From Lewinellaceae bacterium (GTDB lineage Bacteria > Bacteroidota > Bacteroidia > Chitinophagales > Saprospiraceae), in assembly GCA_016711435.1 (NCBI GenBank), contig JADJSY010000024.1:1-64000 (forward strand): a stretch of 64,000 nucleotides of DNA, read 5' to 3'. Of the stretch, positions 35,976 through 44,428 are shown in pieces. Each line of letters starts with the position of its first letter. The stretch's first letter is position 1. Below the pieces are notes generated by a model that saw only the letters and a list, made by a program, of their open reading frames with translations, was not told where the DNA came from and did no database searches. Position numbers and translations under genes: made by a program.

Positions 35976-38420
35976 ATGTCTGCCACAACACTCTTGCAGC
36001 CTAAAAATCCTGCGGTTCTTCCACACGCCTGTTTTCACTGTCAGGACGTTTGTCCCGACGATCACCTGCACATCGAAGACAAGTACTTCTGCTGTGAAGG
36101 CTGTAAAATGGTGTTTGAAATACTGAATACGCACAACCTGTGCGAATTCTACGCACTGGATGCAAACCCGGGTCATAGCCTGAAATACCAGCGCAACGCC
36201 AAATCCTTCGCTTACCTGGATGACCCGGAAGTGCAGGAGAAATTGCTGGAATTCAACAACGGGCAAACCGCACAGGTCACCTTTTACCTGCCGCAGATGC
36301 ACTGCGTGAGTTGTATCTGGTTGCTGGAAAATTTATACAAACTCGATACCGGCGTCGTCCATTCCAGGGTTACGTTCCTGAAAAAAACGGCCACGATTCA
36401 ATACAACCCGGAACAAACTTCCCTGCGCAAAATAGCCGCGCTGCTGGCATCCATCGGTTACGCGCCGGAAATTAACCTGGGTGACGTGGACAACGCCAAA
36501 CCCCGAATTATCAGCAAAAGACTGGCCTATCAGATTGGTATCGCCGGATTTGCTTTCGGGAATATCATGCTGTTCAGTTTCCCGGAATACGTGGGCATGG
36601 ACCCGGAGACGGATCGCTGGTTTGCCAATGTGTTCGGCTACCTGAGCGTGTTGCTGGCCATACCGGTGCTGTTGGTGAGCGCCCGCGATTATTTGATTTC
36701 TGCCTGGAATGGCCTGCGAAACGGCCGCCTGAACATCGATATTCCGCTTTGTCTGGCCTTGCTGTCGCTGTTTGGGCGCAGTATCTGGGAAATATTCACC
36801 CATACCGGCGCAGGGTACCTGGACTCTTTCGCTGGACTGACTTTTTTACTCCTCATCGGCAAATGGTTCCAGCAGCGCACCTGGCACGAGTTGTCGTTCG
36901 AACGCGACTACAAGTCCTATTTCCCCGTGTCGGCTTCGCTTAAAAATGGATTAGAAGAAGTGTCCGTTCCGGTCAATCGCTTAGTTCCGGGCGATATAAT
37001 TGTAGTTCGCAGCCAGGAAATTATTCCTGCCGACGGTATTTTGCTGAAAGGTTCGGCACAGGTGGACTATAGTTTTGTGACCGGCGAAGCGGAGCCTGTG
37101 GCGGTAAACAGCGGCGATAAAATATTTGCCGGCGGCAAACAGGTTGGCGAAAGCATTGAAATTTCGCTCACGCGCCGTGTGTCTCAAAGTTACCTGACAA
37201 GGCTCTGGAACGACCAGGCTTTTAAAGAAAATGAACAAGGTCAGGTCACTAAACTGGCGGATCAGGCTGGGCGTATTTTTTCCTGGATGATCCTGGTGTT
37301 CGGCGTCGGCGCATTTATCTATTGGGCGCCCACCGATATGGCAAAAGCCATCAACGCCTTTACCGCCGTGATGATCGTAGCCTGCCCATGCACCGTTGCG
37401 CTATCCATTCCATTTACACTGGGCAATGTGATGCGCATCCTCGGTCGCAACCGCTTCTATTTAAAAAATATCAAAACCGTGGAAGCCTTTGCGGCGATCG
37501 ACACGGTTGTTTTTGATAAAACGGGCACGATTACCAATGTGTCGGAGCAACGTTACGCGTTTAATGGCCAGACCCTGAACGCTGCGGACAAAGTGGCGCT
37601 GCGCTCATTGACCAAACATTCGGCGCACCCGCTGAGCCGCCGCTTGTACCATTCCATGCCGGATGTGCCGACGATTGTCCCGGAAAATTTCCGTGAAATA
37701 CCCGGACTCGGTATTCAGGGCAGGGTAGAAGGCCGGGAAATAAAAATCGGTTCCGCAAACTTTGTGGGCGCCGAAGGGCAAGGATTGTTTTTTGCCGTGG
37801 ATGGGCAAATAATAGGTTGTTTTGAAGTGAAAAGTCGTTACCGCGATGGACTCATGCAGGTACTGGATTTTTTCAGAAAAATAAAACCGGCATCACTTTT
37901 TAGCAAAAAAGAAAAGGCACATACACAGGTATGGCTGCTCTCCGGCGACCAGGATCGGGAAGCCGCATTGCTGTCGCCCTTTTTCCCCGAACGCGAAACG
38001 ATGCTGTTTGAACGCTCGCCGCAGGACAAACTGGAATTTATCAAAAAACTGCAACGCCACGGGCAGCAGGTGATGATGCTCGGCGACGGACTGAACGATG
38101 CCGGTGCGCTCCGCCAAAGCAACCTGGGCGTCGTGGTGGCGGAAGACACCAATAATTTCACGCCTGCCTGTGATGCGATCCTCCACGCCGATGAATTCGA
38201 GCGGCTCCCGCAATACGTACAACTGGCCCGCGCCGGTGTGCAGGTGGTCAAACGCTCATACGGCGTTGCGCTGGTGTACAATATCATCGGACTGGGTTAT
38301 GCTGTCACCGGCGGCCTGTCCCCATTGGTGGCAGCCATTCTGATGCCGGCGAGTTCGATCTCGATTGTGCTGTTCGGGGTGATGATGAGTAGTTGGGCGG
38401 CAAGGCGGATTGTTCATTAA
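35976..38420 (+). CDS. Copper-transporting P1B-type ATPase, CcoI/FixI-like
   Basis: 814 residues from the ATG at 35976. A Cys-rich N-terminal metal-binding segment (CFHCQDVC...YFCCEGCKMVFE, residues 19-49) and an HMA domain with HCVSC (109-113) precede eight predicted helices. The helix-6 motif is CPC (470-472), the phosphorylated Asp is in DKTGT (D514), and the hinge is MLGDGLNDAGAL. The CcoI/FixI subtype moves Cu+ for cbb3 oxidase assembly. The usual ccoS and ccoNOP neighbours are absent from this window. Frame intact. Confidence 0.9.
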   Translation: MSATTLLQPKNPAVLPHACFHCQDVCPDDHLHIEDKYFCCEGCKMVFEILNTHNLCEFYALDANPGHSLKYQRNAKSFAYLDDPEVQEKLLEFNNGQTAQVTFYLPQMHCVSCIWLLENLYKLDTGVVHSRVTFLKKTATIQYNPEQTSLRKIAALLASIGYAPEINLGDVDNAKPRIISKRLAYQIGIAGFAFGNIMLFSFPEYVGMDPETDRWFANVFGYLSVLLAIPVLLVSARDYLISAWNGLRNGRLNIDIPLCLALLSLFGRSIWEIFTHTGAGYLDSFAGLTFLLLIGKWFQQRTWHELSFERDYKSYFPVSASLKNGLEEVSVPVNRLVPGDIIVVRSQEIIPADGILLKGSAQVDYSFVTGEAEPVAVNSGDKIFAGGKQVGESIEISLTRRVSQSYLTRLWNDQAFKENEQGQVTKLADQAGRIFSWMILVFGVGAFIYWAPTDMAKAINAFTAVMIVACPCTVALSIPFTLGNVMRILGRNRFYLKNIKTVEAFAAIDTVVFDKTGTITNVSEQRYAFNGQTLNAADKVALRSLTKHSAHPLSRRLYHSMPDVPTIVPENFREIPGLGIQGRVEGREIKIGSANFVGAEGQGLFFAVDGQIIGCFEVKSRYRDGLMQVLDFFRKIKPASLFSKKEKAHTQVWLLSGDQDREAALLSPFFPERETMLFERSPQDKLEFIKKLQRHGQQVMMLGDGLNDAGALRQSNLGVVVAEDTNNFTPACDAILHADEFERLPQYVQLARAGVQVVKRSYGVALVYNIIGLGYAVTGGLSPLVAAILMPASSISIVLFGVMMSSWAARRIVH

Positions 38421-39170
38421 AGGGCAAAGGGCAAAGGGCGCGTTTTATCTGCAAAGGGCCTCCCCAAATATTTACAAAACCTCGCATCCTCGTCATGGCC
38501 TTCCGGCGAATTGGACCTTGGATTACCCTTTGGCCGCAAGGCCAGAATCGGGTAACAATACACAGCGACAATGGAAGCAACAAAGCGGCCCAGCGGCGTA
38601 TTTGGGGAAATATCTCCATATCCGACGGTGGTAATGGTTACAATCGCCCAATAGATGCTTTCGGGAATGCTACTGAAACCGTTTTCCCCGGCTTCCACCA
38701 GGTACATCACCGAGCCGAGTACAATGGCCAGGACGAGTACTGTAAACATGAAAATACTGATCTTTCGTATGCTGGCCTGAGGGGGTCGGGCGCATCCAAA
38801 AGCCCCCAAAGATCGGACCGGGGCAGCCGCAACGCCCGGAAAGCCCGGGGGGTGGCGAGCCGGCAAACATAAAACTGATGTAGGAAGGGATCAGCGCCAT
38901 CAGGTCGATAATGCCTAGGGGACTGAGTACATAACTCATTGGTCTTCTGATACAAATGAGCCGAAGCACATACTCAATCGTGAATATCACCGTGAAAATC
39001 ACTCCAGAATGAAAATGTATAGCCGAATTTTTTGTACGCTCCCACACTGTCGAGCATCACGACGATAATGCTGGCAACAATAGCAATCAGCAGCCCGACA
39101 TCGAATGCCTTCCCGGCAACGGTGTTGAGACCGGGGTGCCTGGGGGGGGGGATCTGGCAGAAGCAAATTT
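38417..39170 (-). pseudogene. Voltage-gated K+ channel, decayed
   Basis: The pieces read in order on the minus strand as a bacterial Kv channel: GKAFDVGLLIAIVASIIVVMLDSVGAY (S1), then after a shift FTVIFTIEYVLRLICIRRPMSY and LSPLGIIDLMALIPSYISFMFAG (S2-S3). An S4 trace FRALRLPRSDL lies in another frame. S5 (MFTVLVLAIVLGSVMYLVE) and a pore with ITTVGYGD follow, the filter being at 38612-38629. The C-terminus GHDEDARFCKYLGRP resembles the zinc ribbon GHDxDAxxCKYCG of this family, but one Cys is Leu and about 25 residues between the last helix and the ribbon are missing. Two or more frameshifts lie near 39010 and 38790-38870. Poly-G tracts border the 5' end. Confidence 0.7.
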
Positions 39171-39203
39171 ATAGGAATTACTCTATATGTCGGGGGGGGG
39201 GGG
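39142..39203. repeat. Two poly-G tracts (G10 and G12)
   Basis: A run of ten G at 39142-39151 and of twelve G at 39192-39203 (poly-C on the coding strand of both flanking genes). The first lies at the 5' end of the channel reading frame, the second in the last codons of the amidohydrolase (T-P-P-P-P-D-I-stop). No other homopolymer of this length was seen in the window. Confidence 0.8.
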
Positions 39204-40670
39204 TGTATTTGCCTTTCGCTTTGCACATTCCACGAATAAGATTCCCAATAATACAACTTCGTTGTGCGTATCCGTACACTTTATAATACAATCCTTAAAA
39301 GCCGGGAGTTGGCCCTCACTGGTTTTTTGCTGCTTACTGATCGCATATTTCTCCGTCGCATTGCCCTGTTTGTCAAAATCAAGTTGCCGGTTCCTGTTTT
39401 TATCCTGAATGGCGACCACCATATATTCCCCCTTTGGCAAGCCGTAATATTGCCAGGTATATACCTCGGCATCGATATTAAAATTGCCGGCCCCGCCTTC
39501 TATGGCCTTTTGTTCCCTTGCATGTTCTTCGCTATCGATAATGGCGAAAATGATATTTCCCAGTTTGCCCTCTTTGGCTTTTAATACCATTTCGAGACTT
39601 CCGTAGTTTTTGGTGAATGAATTTTCCGGTGTTACATTGAAAAAAAACTGGTGCGCGCTCAACTCCGCAGCATCCACCTTTTCCAGCCCTATTTCTGCAA
39701 AACTGATCTGAATGAGTTTTGTATTCGTTTCCTGCCGGTAGGGCGATAAATGAGGAACGATGTTTCCTTTCACAGAACTGTTGATGTCCAGCCCGAGGAT
39801 ATCCTGGTCAAAATCCAGCATTTTTATATCTAACTCCTTGATTCCCTTGCTGTTTTCGGTTTTGAAATAAACTATTTTCTGCTTCAGGTCATACACGATA
39901 CTCCAAAAAGTCCTGAAACCGCTTTTGTCGATGGATACGTCATTCAGCGCCCCAAATGCATCGTCAACGGTTAGTGATGTTTTTTCAAAGGCCTTTTGAT
40001 CAATGCTGCGTTGCAACACATTATACCGATGAAAATGACTGCTGTTGTTGCCTTTGAGCCGGGCGCCTTGTTTTTCGTAGTTCAGTTGCGACATACCGAC
40101 CGTGTAGTTTGTAATCGCCTGGCACTGGTTGGGTTCTTTTTTGGACCAGGAAACCTTCCCGAACATGAACTCGATCACTACAGAATTGCCGCCCGGATCC
40201 GCCAGTATGTAATGAATTTTGCCTTTGACAGGGTAGATGCTCCGTTTATCCAACTGTTCGATCACTTCATCCACCGAGGCATAATTATCCAGTTGATATT
40301 GTATCCATTCCAGTTCGTTGAGGTATTCCTTTTCACCTTGCTTGCCATAGTCCGTATATTCCATCCAAAGCATTTCAACGGCCAGTCCTTTTTCATTCAT
40401 GCCGCCATAAGGCATTTCTTTGCCGTTCTGATTGAAAGTGACGCTCCCGTACTTAGACACCCAACTGACGGGCGTGCCGGCTTGCGTATAAAATGCCTTT
40501 TTGGGAACATTGCGCAGGTTTTTAATCAGGTAACCGTCGCCGTAGGTCCAGTCAAAGTTTTTGGCAAAAAACAGGGCGTTCTCGTTTTTTAAAACGATGG
40601 CAGAACAGGCGGAGACTGCGCAATGGACTGAAAAAATGCAGAGGAGTAAGGGAAGGATTTTTTTTATCAT
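39183..40670 (-). CDS. Exported C45/C59-type Cys Ntn-hydrolase (linear amide hydrolase) with DUF2141-like tail
   Basis: 495 residues from the ATG at 40670. After the signal MIKKILPLLLCIFSVHCAVSA comes CSAIVLKNENALFFAKNFDW with Cys22 as the predicted N-terminal nucleophile after processing. MPYGGMNEKGLAVEML and the Asn-containing ITNYTVGMS follow, as in choloylglycine/penicillin V acylase-like enzymes. Residues about 365-480 (GNIIFAIIDSEEH...GEYMVVAIQDKNRNRQLDFDKQGN) resemble DUF2141. The last residues come from a poly-C run, so the true C-terminus is uncertain. Likely hydrolyses an N-acyl amide in the periplasm; substrate unknown. Confidence 0.75.
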   Translation of the reverse strand: MIKKILPLLLCIFSVHCAVSACSAIVLKNENALFFAKNFDWTYGDGYLIKNLRNVPKKAFYTQAGTPVSWVSKYGSVTFNQNGKEMPYGGMNEKGLAVEMLWMEYTDYGKQGEKEYLNELEWIQYQLDNYASVDEVIEQLDKRSIYPVKGKIHYILADPGGNSVVIEFMFGKVSWSKKEPNQCQAITNYTVGMSQLNYEKQGARLKGNNSSHFHRYNVLQRSIDQKAFEKTSLTVDDAFGALNDVSIDKSGFRTFWSIVYDLKQKIVYFKTENSKGIKELDIKMLDFDQDILGLDINSSVKGNIVPHLSPYRQETNTKLIQISFAEIGLEKVDAAELSAHQFFFNVTPENSFTKNYGSLEMVLKAKEGKLGNIIFAIIDSEEHAREQKAIEGGAGNFNIDAEVYTWQYYGLPKGEYMVVAIQDKNRNRQLDFDKQGNATEKYAISKQQKTSEGQLPAFKDCIIKCTDTHNEVVLLGILFVECAKRKANTPPPPDI

Positions 40671-40751
40671 GGGTGGAATTTTTTCAATAGGCAAGTATAG
40701 TTGACTCCTGACCACATCTCAAATTTCTGACACGGTTATTTGAACTTTTCC

Positions 40752-40778
40752 TATTTTTGTGTTATAAAAAACACAAAA
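40752..40778. promoter_or_regulatory. Promoter -7 box and inverted-repeat operator of the mntA-hepT operon
   Basis: TATTTTTG at 40752-40759 matches the -7 consensus. Overlapping it, TTTTGTGTT (40755-40763) and AACACAAAA (40770-40778) form a perfect 9-bp inverted repeat with a 6-base spacer, 9 bases before the mntA ATG. The position suits autoregulation, as is common for toxin-antitoxin operons. Inference from position only. Confidence 0.45.
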
Positions 40779-40787
40779 TAAACATTC

Positions 40788-41084
40788 ATGGAGCTGACAA
40801 AAGAACAAATTGATCTGATCGGGCGCTACTTTTCAGGCCAACCCGTTATCCGGGCTTTTCTTTTCGGCTCGTACGTTCGCGGCGAGGCCGACGAGGAAAG
40901 CGACGTCGATTTGTTGGTAGAACTGGATTATGATCAGATGACCGGCGGCCTCCAGTTTATCAGTATGCAATTGAAACTCCAGCAGTTACTGAATCGAAAA
41001 GTTGATCTGGTTTCTGCGCAAGGGCTTTCCAGGTATATCCTGCCATTTATCGAAATAGAGAACGGCCTGGTGTATGCCCGATAA
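40788..41084 (+). CDS. mntA: MntA-type nucleotidyltransferase antitoxin
   Basis: 98 residues of the minimal nucleotidyltransferase fold. GSYVRGEADEESDVD fits the GSX10DXD active site, with both Asp metal ligands present. In MntA-HepT systems this enzyme adds AMP to a Tyr of the HEPN toxin and so silences it. The following HEPN gene overlaps by 11 bases. Length is usual for the family and the frame is intact. Confidence 0.88.
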   Translation: MELTKEQIDLIGRYFSGQPVIRAFLFGSYVRGEADEESDVDLLVELDYDQMTGGLQFISMQLKLQQLLNRKVDLVSAQGLSRYILPFIEIENGLVYAR

Positions 41085-41425
41085 ATTTGGTGATAAAGGC
41101 CGGCTTTTGCATATCAATGACGCTATTGAGTCTATCGAAGCCTATACGAACGGAATAGATTTTAATGGATTTTCAGCAGATCACATGTGTTTTGATGCGT
41201 GTGTTCGTCAATTATCTATTATCGGAGAAGCCTCCAATCATCTTTCCAAATCATTATGCGAAAGATTTAACGAGGTTCCCTGGCCCAGAAATAATCGCGC
41301 TGCGCAATTTAGTGGTGCATGAATATTTTGGGGTAGATACTTTGGTTATCTGGAAAATTATTCGAGAAAATATTCCTGAATTGAAGCGGCAGGTGTTGGT
41401 GATGATTGGGGAAGTGGAGGGGTAA
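41074..41425 (+). CDS. hepT: HepT-type HEPN ribonuclease toxin (one-base frameshift)
   Basis: The first part, open 41074-41322, reads MPDKFGDKGRLLHINDAIESIEAYTNGIDF... and has the HEPN helix with RQLSIIGEASNHLS. One extra C in the run 41284-41286 breaks it; removing it gives NEVPWPEIIALRNLVVHEYFG, then WKIIRENIPELKRQV to 41425. RNLVVHEY is a perfect RX4HXY motif: Arg and His are the RNase residues and Tyr is the AMPylation site. Reconstructed length is about 116 residues, normal for HepT/DUF86. With mntA it forms a toxin-antitoxin module. Confidence 0.88.
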
Positions 41426-41635
41426 TATTCGGACTGGCCATTTTTGGGTGACTTTCGTAACGTGAGCATGAACTCGGCTTAGGACCGTAATGTTATTTTT
41501 AATTATTGTATTTAGTTTCCAATTTAATTCATTAAGTTTAGAATTAGGATTCCGCTAATTCAGAGCAAAATGTTTGCTTTTCTAAGTTGCCGCATTTACT
41601 TTGTCAATACTTCCGTGTGTTATGTTGGGAACTTT

Positions 41636-42600
41636 TTAATTTGTTTTATCAGGAAATGTTTTTGGGTCTAAGTTTTGACTTTCTAAAAACGAAACCAATT
41701 GATTTTTCATTGGTTGGTTCTGTAAAAGCGTTTGTACGTTATGCCAACGCTTTTTAAATTCTTCGTGTTCTTTTTGGTCTATTGCTTCTAACAGTTTTGC
41801 CAAAGCTTCGTCTTGTTTCTTTTTTGTCTGTTTTTTATTCAGCGAAAAGGGTGAATTTAACGTTGTCTTGTTTTTGTTTGTCGCAAATTTCAATGATGTT
41901 GTAACGAATTAAAAACGTAGAATAACTATCGACTACATGCGATTGATTAAACAACGTAATTGCAAATGTGAAGTTTTACCGTTTCCTTTGCCAACTTGGG
42001 AATTTGTTGAAGTCCCAGTGAATTTTAAACCCCCAAAGGTTTCCGTTTGTGTCAAAAAAGTTTTTTTCTTCAATATTTCTTATTGTGATAGTGTTTTCAC
42101 GTAAATGGATTCTGCGAAGTATGTAATCAATTTTGATATGATGATAAAATGAAGCCAACATCAAGACTACATCGCCATAAAAAATAGCCTCTTTTTCTGT
42201 AATCCTTTTTTGTATTTGAATTGTATTTTGGGTTCTTTCGTGACTGTAGCAACTCGATCTTTGTGGTTATCTTTGAAACAAAATTGTATTCGGGACGAAA
42301 TGTTGATTTTGCAAGGTTATAAAATTTTGTTGAGTCGTTCATTCTTCCAATTTCAAATTTGCCGTCATTTTTAAAAATGTTTTGGGGTACAAAACACTGT
42401 AAAAATGGTTCTACAACTCAAAACCCTTATCGTCTAAGTAAAATTCGGCTGTAACTTTCGTGTTCAACAGGATTCCAATAAAATTTTACTGTGTCAATTC
42501 CTTACGATAATGTATTTTTTACCGTTTTCAAAAGTTAGAACTATTTGTAAAACCAAGTAATTTAGCACCTGATACATCTACTTTTTGCAAGCGTTCGTTT
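41636..42600 (-). pseudogene. AT-rich, multiply frameshifted hypothetical gene
   Basis: On the minus strand coherent protein text moves from frame to frame. It runs LDDKGFEL, then CFVPQNIF-KNDGKFEIG, MNDSTKFYNLAKSTFRPEYNF, ITEKEAIFYGDVVLMLASFYHH, RIHLRENTITIRNIEEKNFF, FNKFPSWQRKR, LFNQSHVVDSYSTFLIRYNI, and finally an open piece 41636-41893 with a charged coiled-coil-like segment (KKQTKKKQDEALAKLLEAID). I do not recognise the family. At least six breaks are needed to link the pieces, so it may be one decayed gene or two. Base composition is clearly more A/T-rich than the flanking core genes, suggesting acquired DNA. Confidence 0.45.
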
Positions 42601-42606
42601 GTGTGA

Positions 42607-42909
42607 TTATTTGTTACTTCCTTTTAAAAATGAACCAAATTTCCGCCAATCAATTTTGCTTGCCCAATCCATTAGTTTATCGCCAAAATATGTTTGGTCA
42701 TCAAAAAAAAATTTGAGTTCAATTTCGTCTTTCTTGGTGTACAAATGAGCATGATGAACCTTACTAATTTCAGATTTGTGTGGATAACCATACTTGCTAA
42801 AATCAACACTCAGAAACTCAATATCTAAACAATGGTAATCGCTCATCTTTTTTGTCTGTAGTTTAATTGTGCCATCTTGTTCATTGCTACAAAGATTAAT
42901 TTTCCTCAT
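42607..42909 (-). CDS. Hypothetical protein, AT-rich island
   Basis: 100 residues, MRKINLCSNEQDGTIKLQTKKMSDYHCLDIEFLSVDF with breaks, continuing with alternating hydrophobic and charged residues and ending FGSFLKGSNK. No signal peptide or membrane segment. I do not recognise a family. Coherent text continues in another frame past the stop (NERLQKVDVSGAKLLGFTNSS), so the protein may be longer and frameshifted. Confidence 0.4.
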   Translation of the reverse strand: MRKINLCSNEQDGTIKLQTKKMSDYHCLDIEFLSVDFSKYGYPHKSEISKVHHAHLYTKKDEIELKFFFDDQTYFGDKLMDWASKIDWRKFGSFLKGSNK

Positions 42910-43004
42910 TGCGTGATTCCTCCCATTTTCCCTTAACCCGCATTGTGTGCATTCAACCGTCTATTGCAGCAATACTCATTACCTAAATTAAATCAATAGT
43001 TTCA

Positions 43005-43353
43005 TCATATCTTCAAATCACGCAAGTCAATTTCGATAATCTGTTCTGAATCGGAAGCATTCATTATTGCTTCCTGAATGACAGCAATGTACGGGACTAA
43101 GGTCTTAAAACGATTATCAAATGTCCGTAACACGATCAGTCGGACAGGGTATTTCTCTAAGTTCTGCTGGTTTTGTAAGTTCTTATCTGCGGTAAGTAGA
43201 AACTCAAAACCTTCCTCTAACATGGATCGAATCAAATCCCCATTTTTCTTTTCGGCCCAACCCATATCATGCACCGAAATAACATCTAAAGGTTCTGTAA
43301 AAAAGTTGAGCGAGCGGACGTGGCAAATTTTCATCAAGCAATATTTTCTTCAT
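43005..43353 (-). CDS. DUF5615 PIN-like protein (one-base frameshift)
   Basis: From the ATG at 43353 the frame gives MKKILLDENLPRPLAQLF. One extra base in the A6 run at 43299-43304 (T on the coding strand) then shifts it, and the second part reads TEPLDVISVHDMGWAEKKNGDLI and FEFLLTADKNLQNQQNLEKYPVRLIVL with breaks. LLDENLP and the later DMGW / TADKNLQ blocks are the acidic motifs of Mut7-C/PIN-like DUF5615 proteins, candidate RNase toxins. Only 43005-43337 is open in one frame, with an N-terminus that lacks the LDENLP motif. It overlaps the DUF433 gene, the usual partner. Confidence 0.78.
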
Positions 43354-43562
43354 GCTCCGTATAAGTGTATGGTTTCTCCAAAAGTATCAGCAACTCTATT
43401 ACCTGCTCTCTTTTGAGAGAAGGATAGTCATGTAAAAATTCCTCGATGGTTATCTCCATTCTTTATATAGTCGAATAGTATTTTCACGGGTACTCGGGTT
43501 TTGGCAAACACCGGTGCGCCGCTTTGAATTTCAGGAGATATGGTGATCAAATCCGCTAACAT
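43334..43562 (-). CDS. DUF433 antitoxin-like protein (one-base frameshift)
   Basis: The gene is hidden because it is broken. From the ATG at 43562 it reads MLADLITISPEIQSGAPVFAKTRVPVKILFDYIKNGD with breaks. One extra T at 43450-43451 stops it; removing it gives TIEEFLHDYPSLKREQVIELLILL and an end at 43334. ISPEIxxGxPVFxxTRVPV...TIEEFLxDYPSLxREQV is the DUF433 pattern, a winged-helix-like domain paired with DUF5615 toxins. About 75 residues; it overlaps the DUF5615 start by 20 bases. Confidence 0.78.
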
Positions 43563-43709
43563 ATTTGCTGTGATTTATTGATTCACTTGATCTGATTGAT
43601 CTTTTCACTATGCAAAGTAAGGGATTCAGCCTCGTTTTTCAAAGTTTTTATCTCAAACGCTACGTCTCAAACTACCAAACGACCGTATAAAAATCCCCTC
43701 ATTGAAACC

Positions 43710-44417
43710 TCACTTCTCAAATCCCCTCCGCAGCACCTCTTCCTTGTAACTTGCCCCGACCGGCAGCGCCTCTCCGCCGATGTGCAGCATATTTCCCTCC
43801 AAGGATTTTACCTTATCCAATGCCACGATATAGGATTTATGGATGCGCATGAAACGCTCTGCGGGCAGCTCTTCTTCCAGGCTTTTCAGGGAACCGAGCG
43901 ACAATATGCGTCCGGCGGGCGTGTAAAAAGCCACGTATTCCCGCATACTCTGGATATAAATAATGTCGTCGAGCGCAAGCCGGTGGATCTTGTGGTCGGC
44001 TTTGACGAGGATAAAATCCTTTATGGGAACAGCGGATGCCGGTACAGCCTGGCGTTGGGAGATACGTTCCGCCACTTTATTCACAGCCTGCAAAAACCGC
44101 TCAAAACCAATGGGTTTAAGCAGGTAATCTACTACGTCGAGCGAATAACCTTCCAGCGCGTATGCTTCGTAAGCGGTGGTAAACACCGTAAACGGTTTGT
44201 TTGTCAGCGTTTTCAGGAAGTCGATGCCGCTGAGTTCCGGCATTTGAATATCGAGCAGGAGCAGGTCGACAGGCTCCTGTTGCAGGACCGCGATGGCCTC
44301 CAGCGGGTTTTTGCATTTCCCGGCCAGTTCGAGGAATGGCAGGCGCTGGATGTAGTTTTCCAGCAGCGTGCGGGCGAGTTCTTCGTCGTCGACGATCAGG
44401 CAGCGTATTTTATTCAT
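43710..44417 (-). CDS. LytTR-family response regulator
   Basis: 235 residues. The receiver domain has the acidic pocket VDDEE, phospho-acceptor Asp56 in LLLLDIQMPELSG, the Thr region TTAYEAYALEG and Lys in LLKPIGFERF. The LytTR DNA-binding domain (about 135-235) contains FILVKADHKIHRLALDDIIYIQSMREYVAFYT with breaks and FMRIHKSYIVAL. It is encoded 11 bases after its cognate sensor kinase. Targets are unknown; the divergent periplasmic protein and outer-membrane barrel genes beyond the kinase are possible but unproven. Confidence 0.92.
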   Translation of the reverse strand: MNKIRCLIVDDEELARTLLENYIQRLPFLELAGKCKNPLEAIAVLQQEPVDLLLLDIQMPELSGIDFLKTLTNKPFTVFTTAYEAYALEGYSLDVVDYLLKPIGFERFLQAVNKVAERISQRQAVPASAVPIKDFILVKADHKIHRLALDDIIYIQSMREYVAFYTPAGRILSLGSLKSLEEELPAERFMRIHKSYIVALDKVKSLEGNMLHIGGEALPVGASYKEEVLRRGFEK

Positions 44418-44428
44418 TGGATATATTG

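Noticed and set aside
39142..39203. Poly-G tracts read as certain phase-variation switches
   Set aside because: The same stretch carries many frameshifts and the assembly shows homopolymer errors elsewhere, so I kept it only as a hypothesis.
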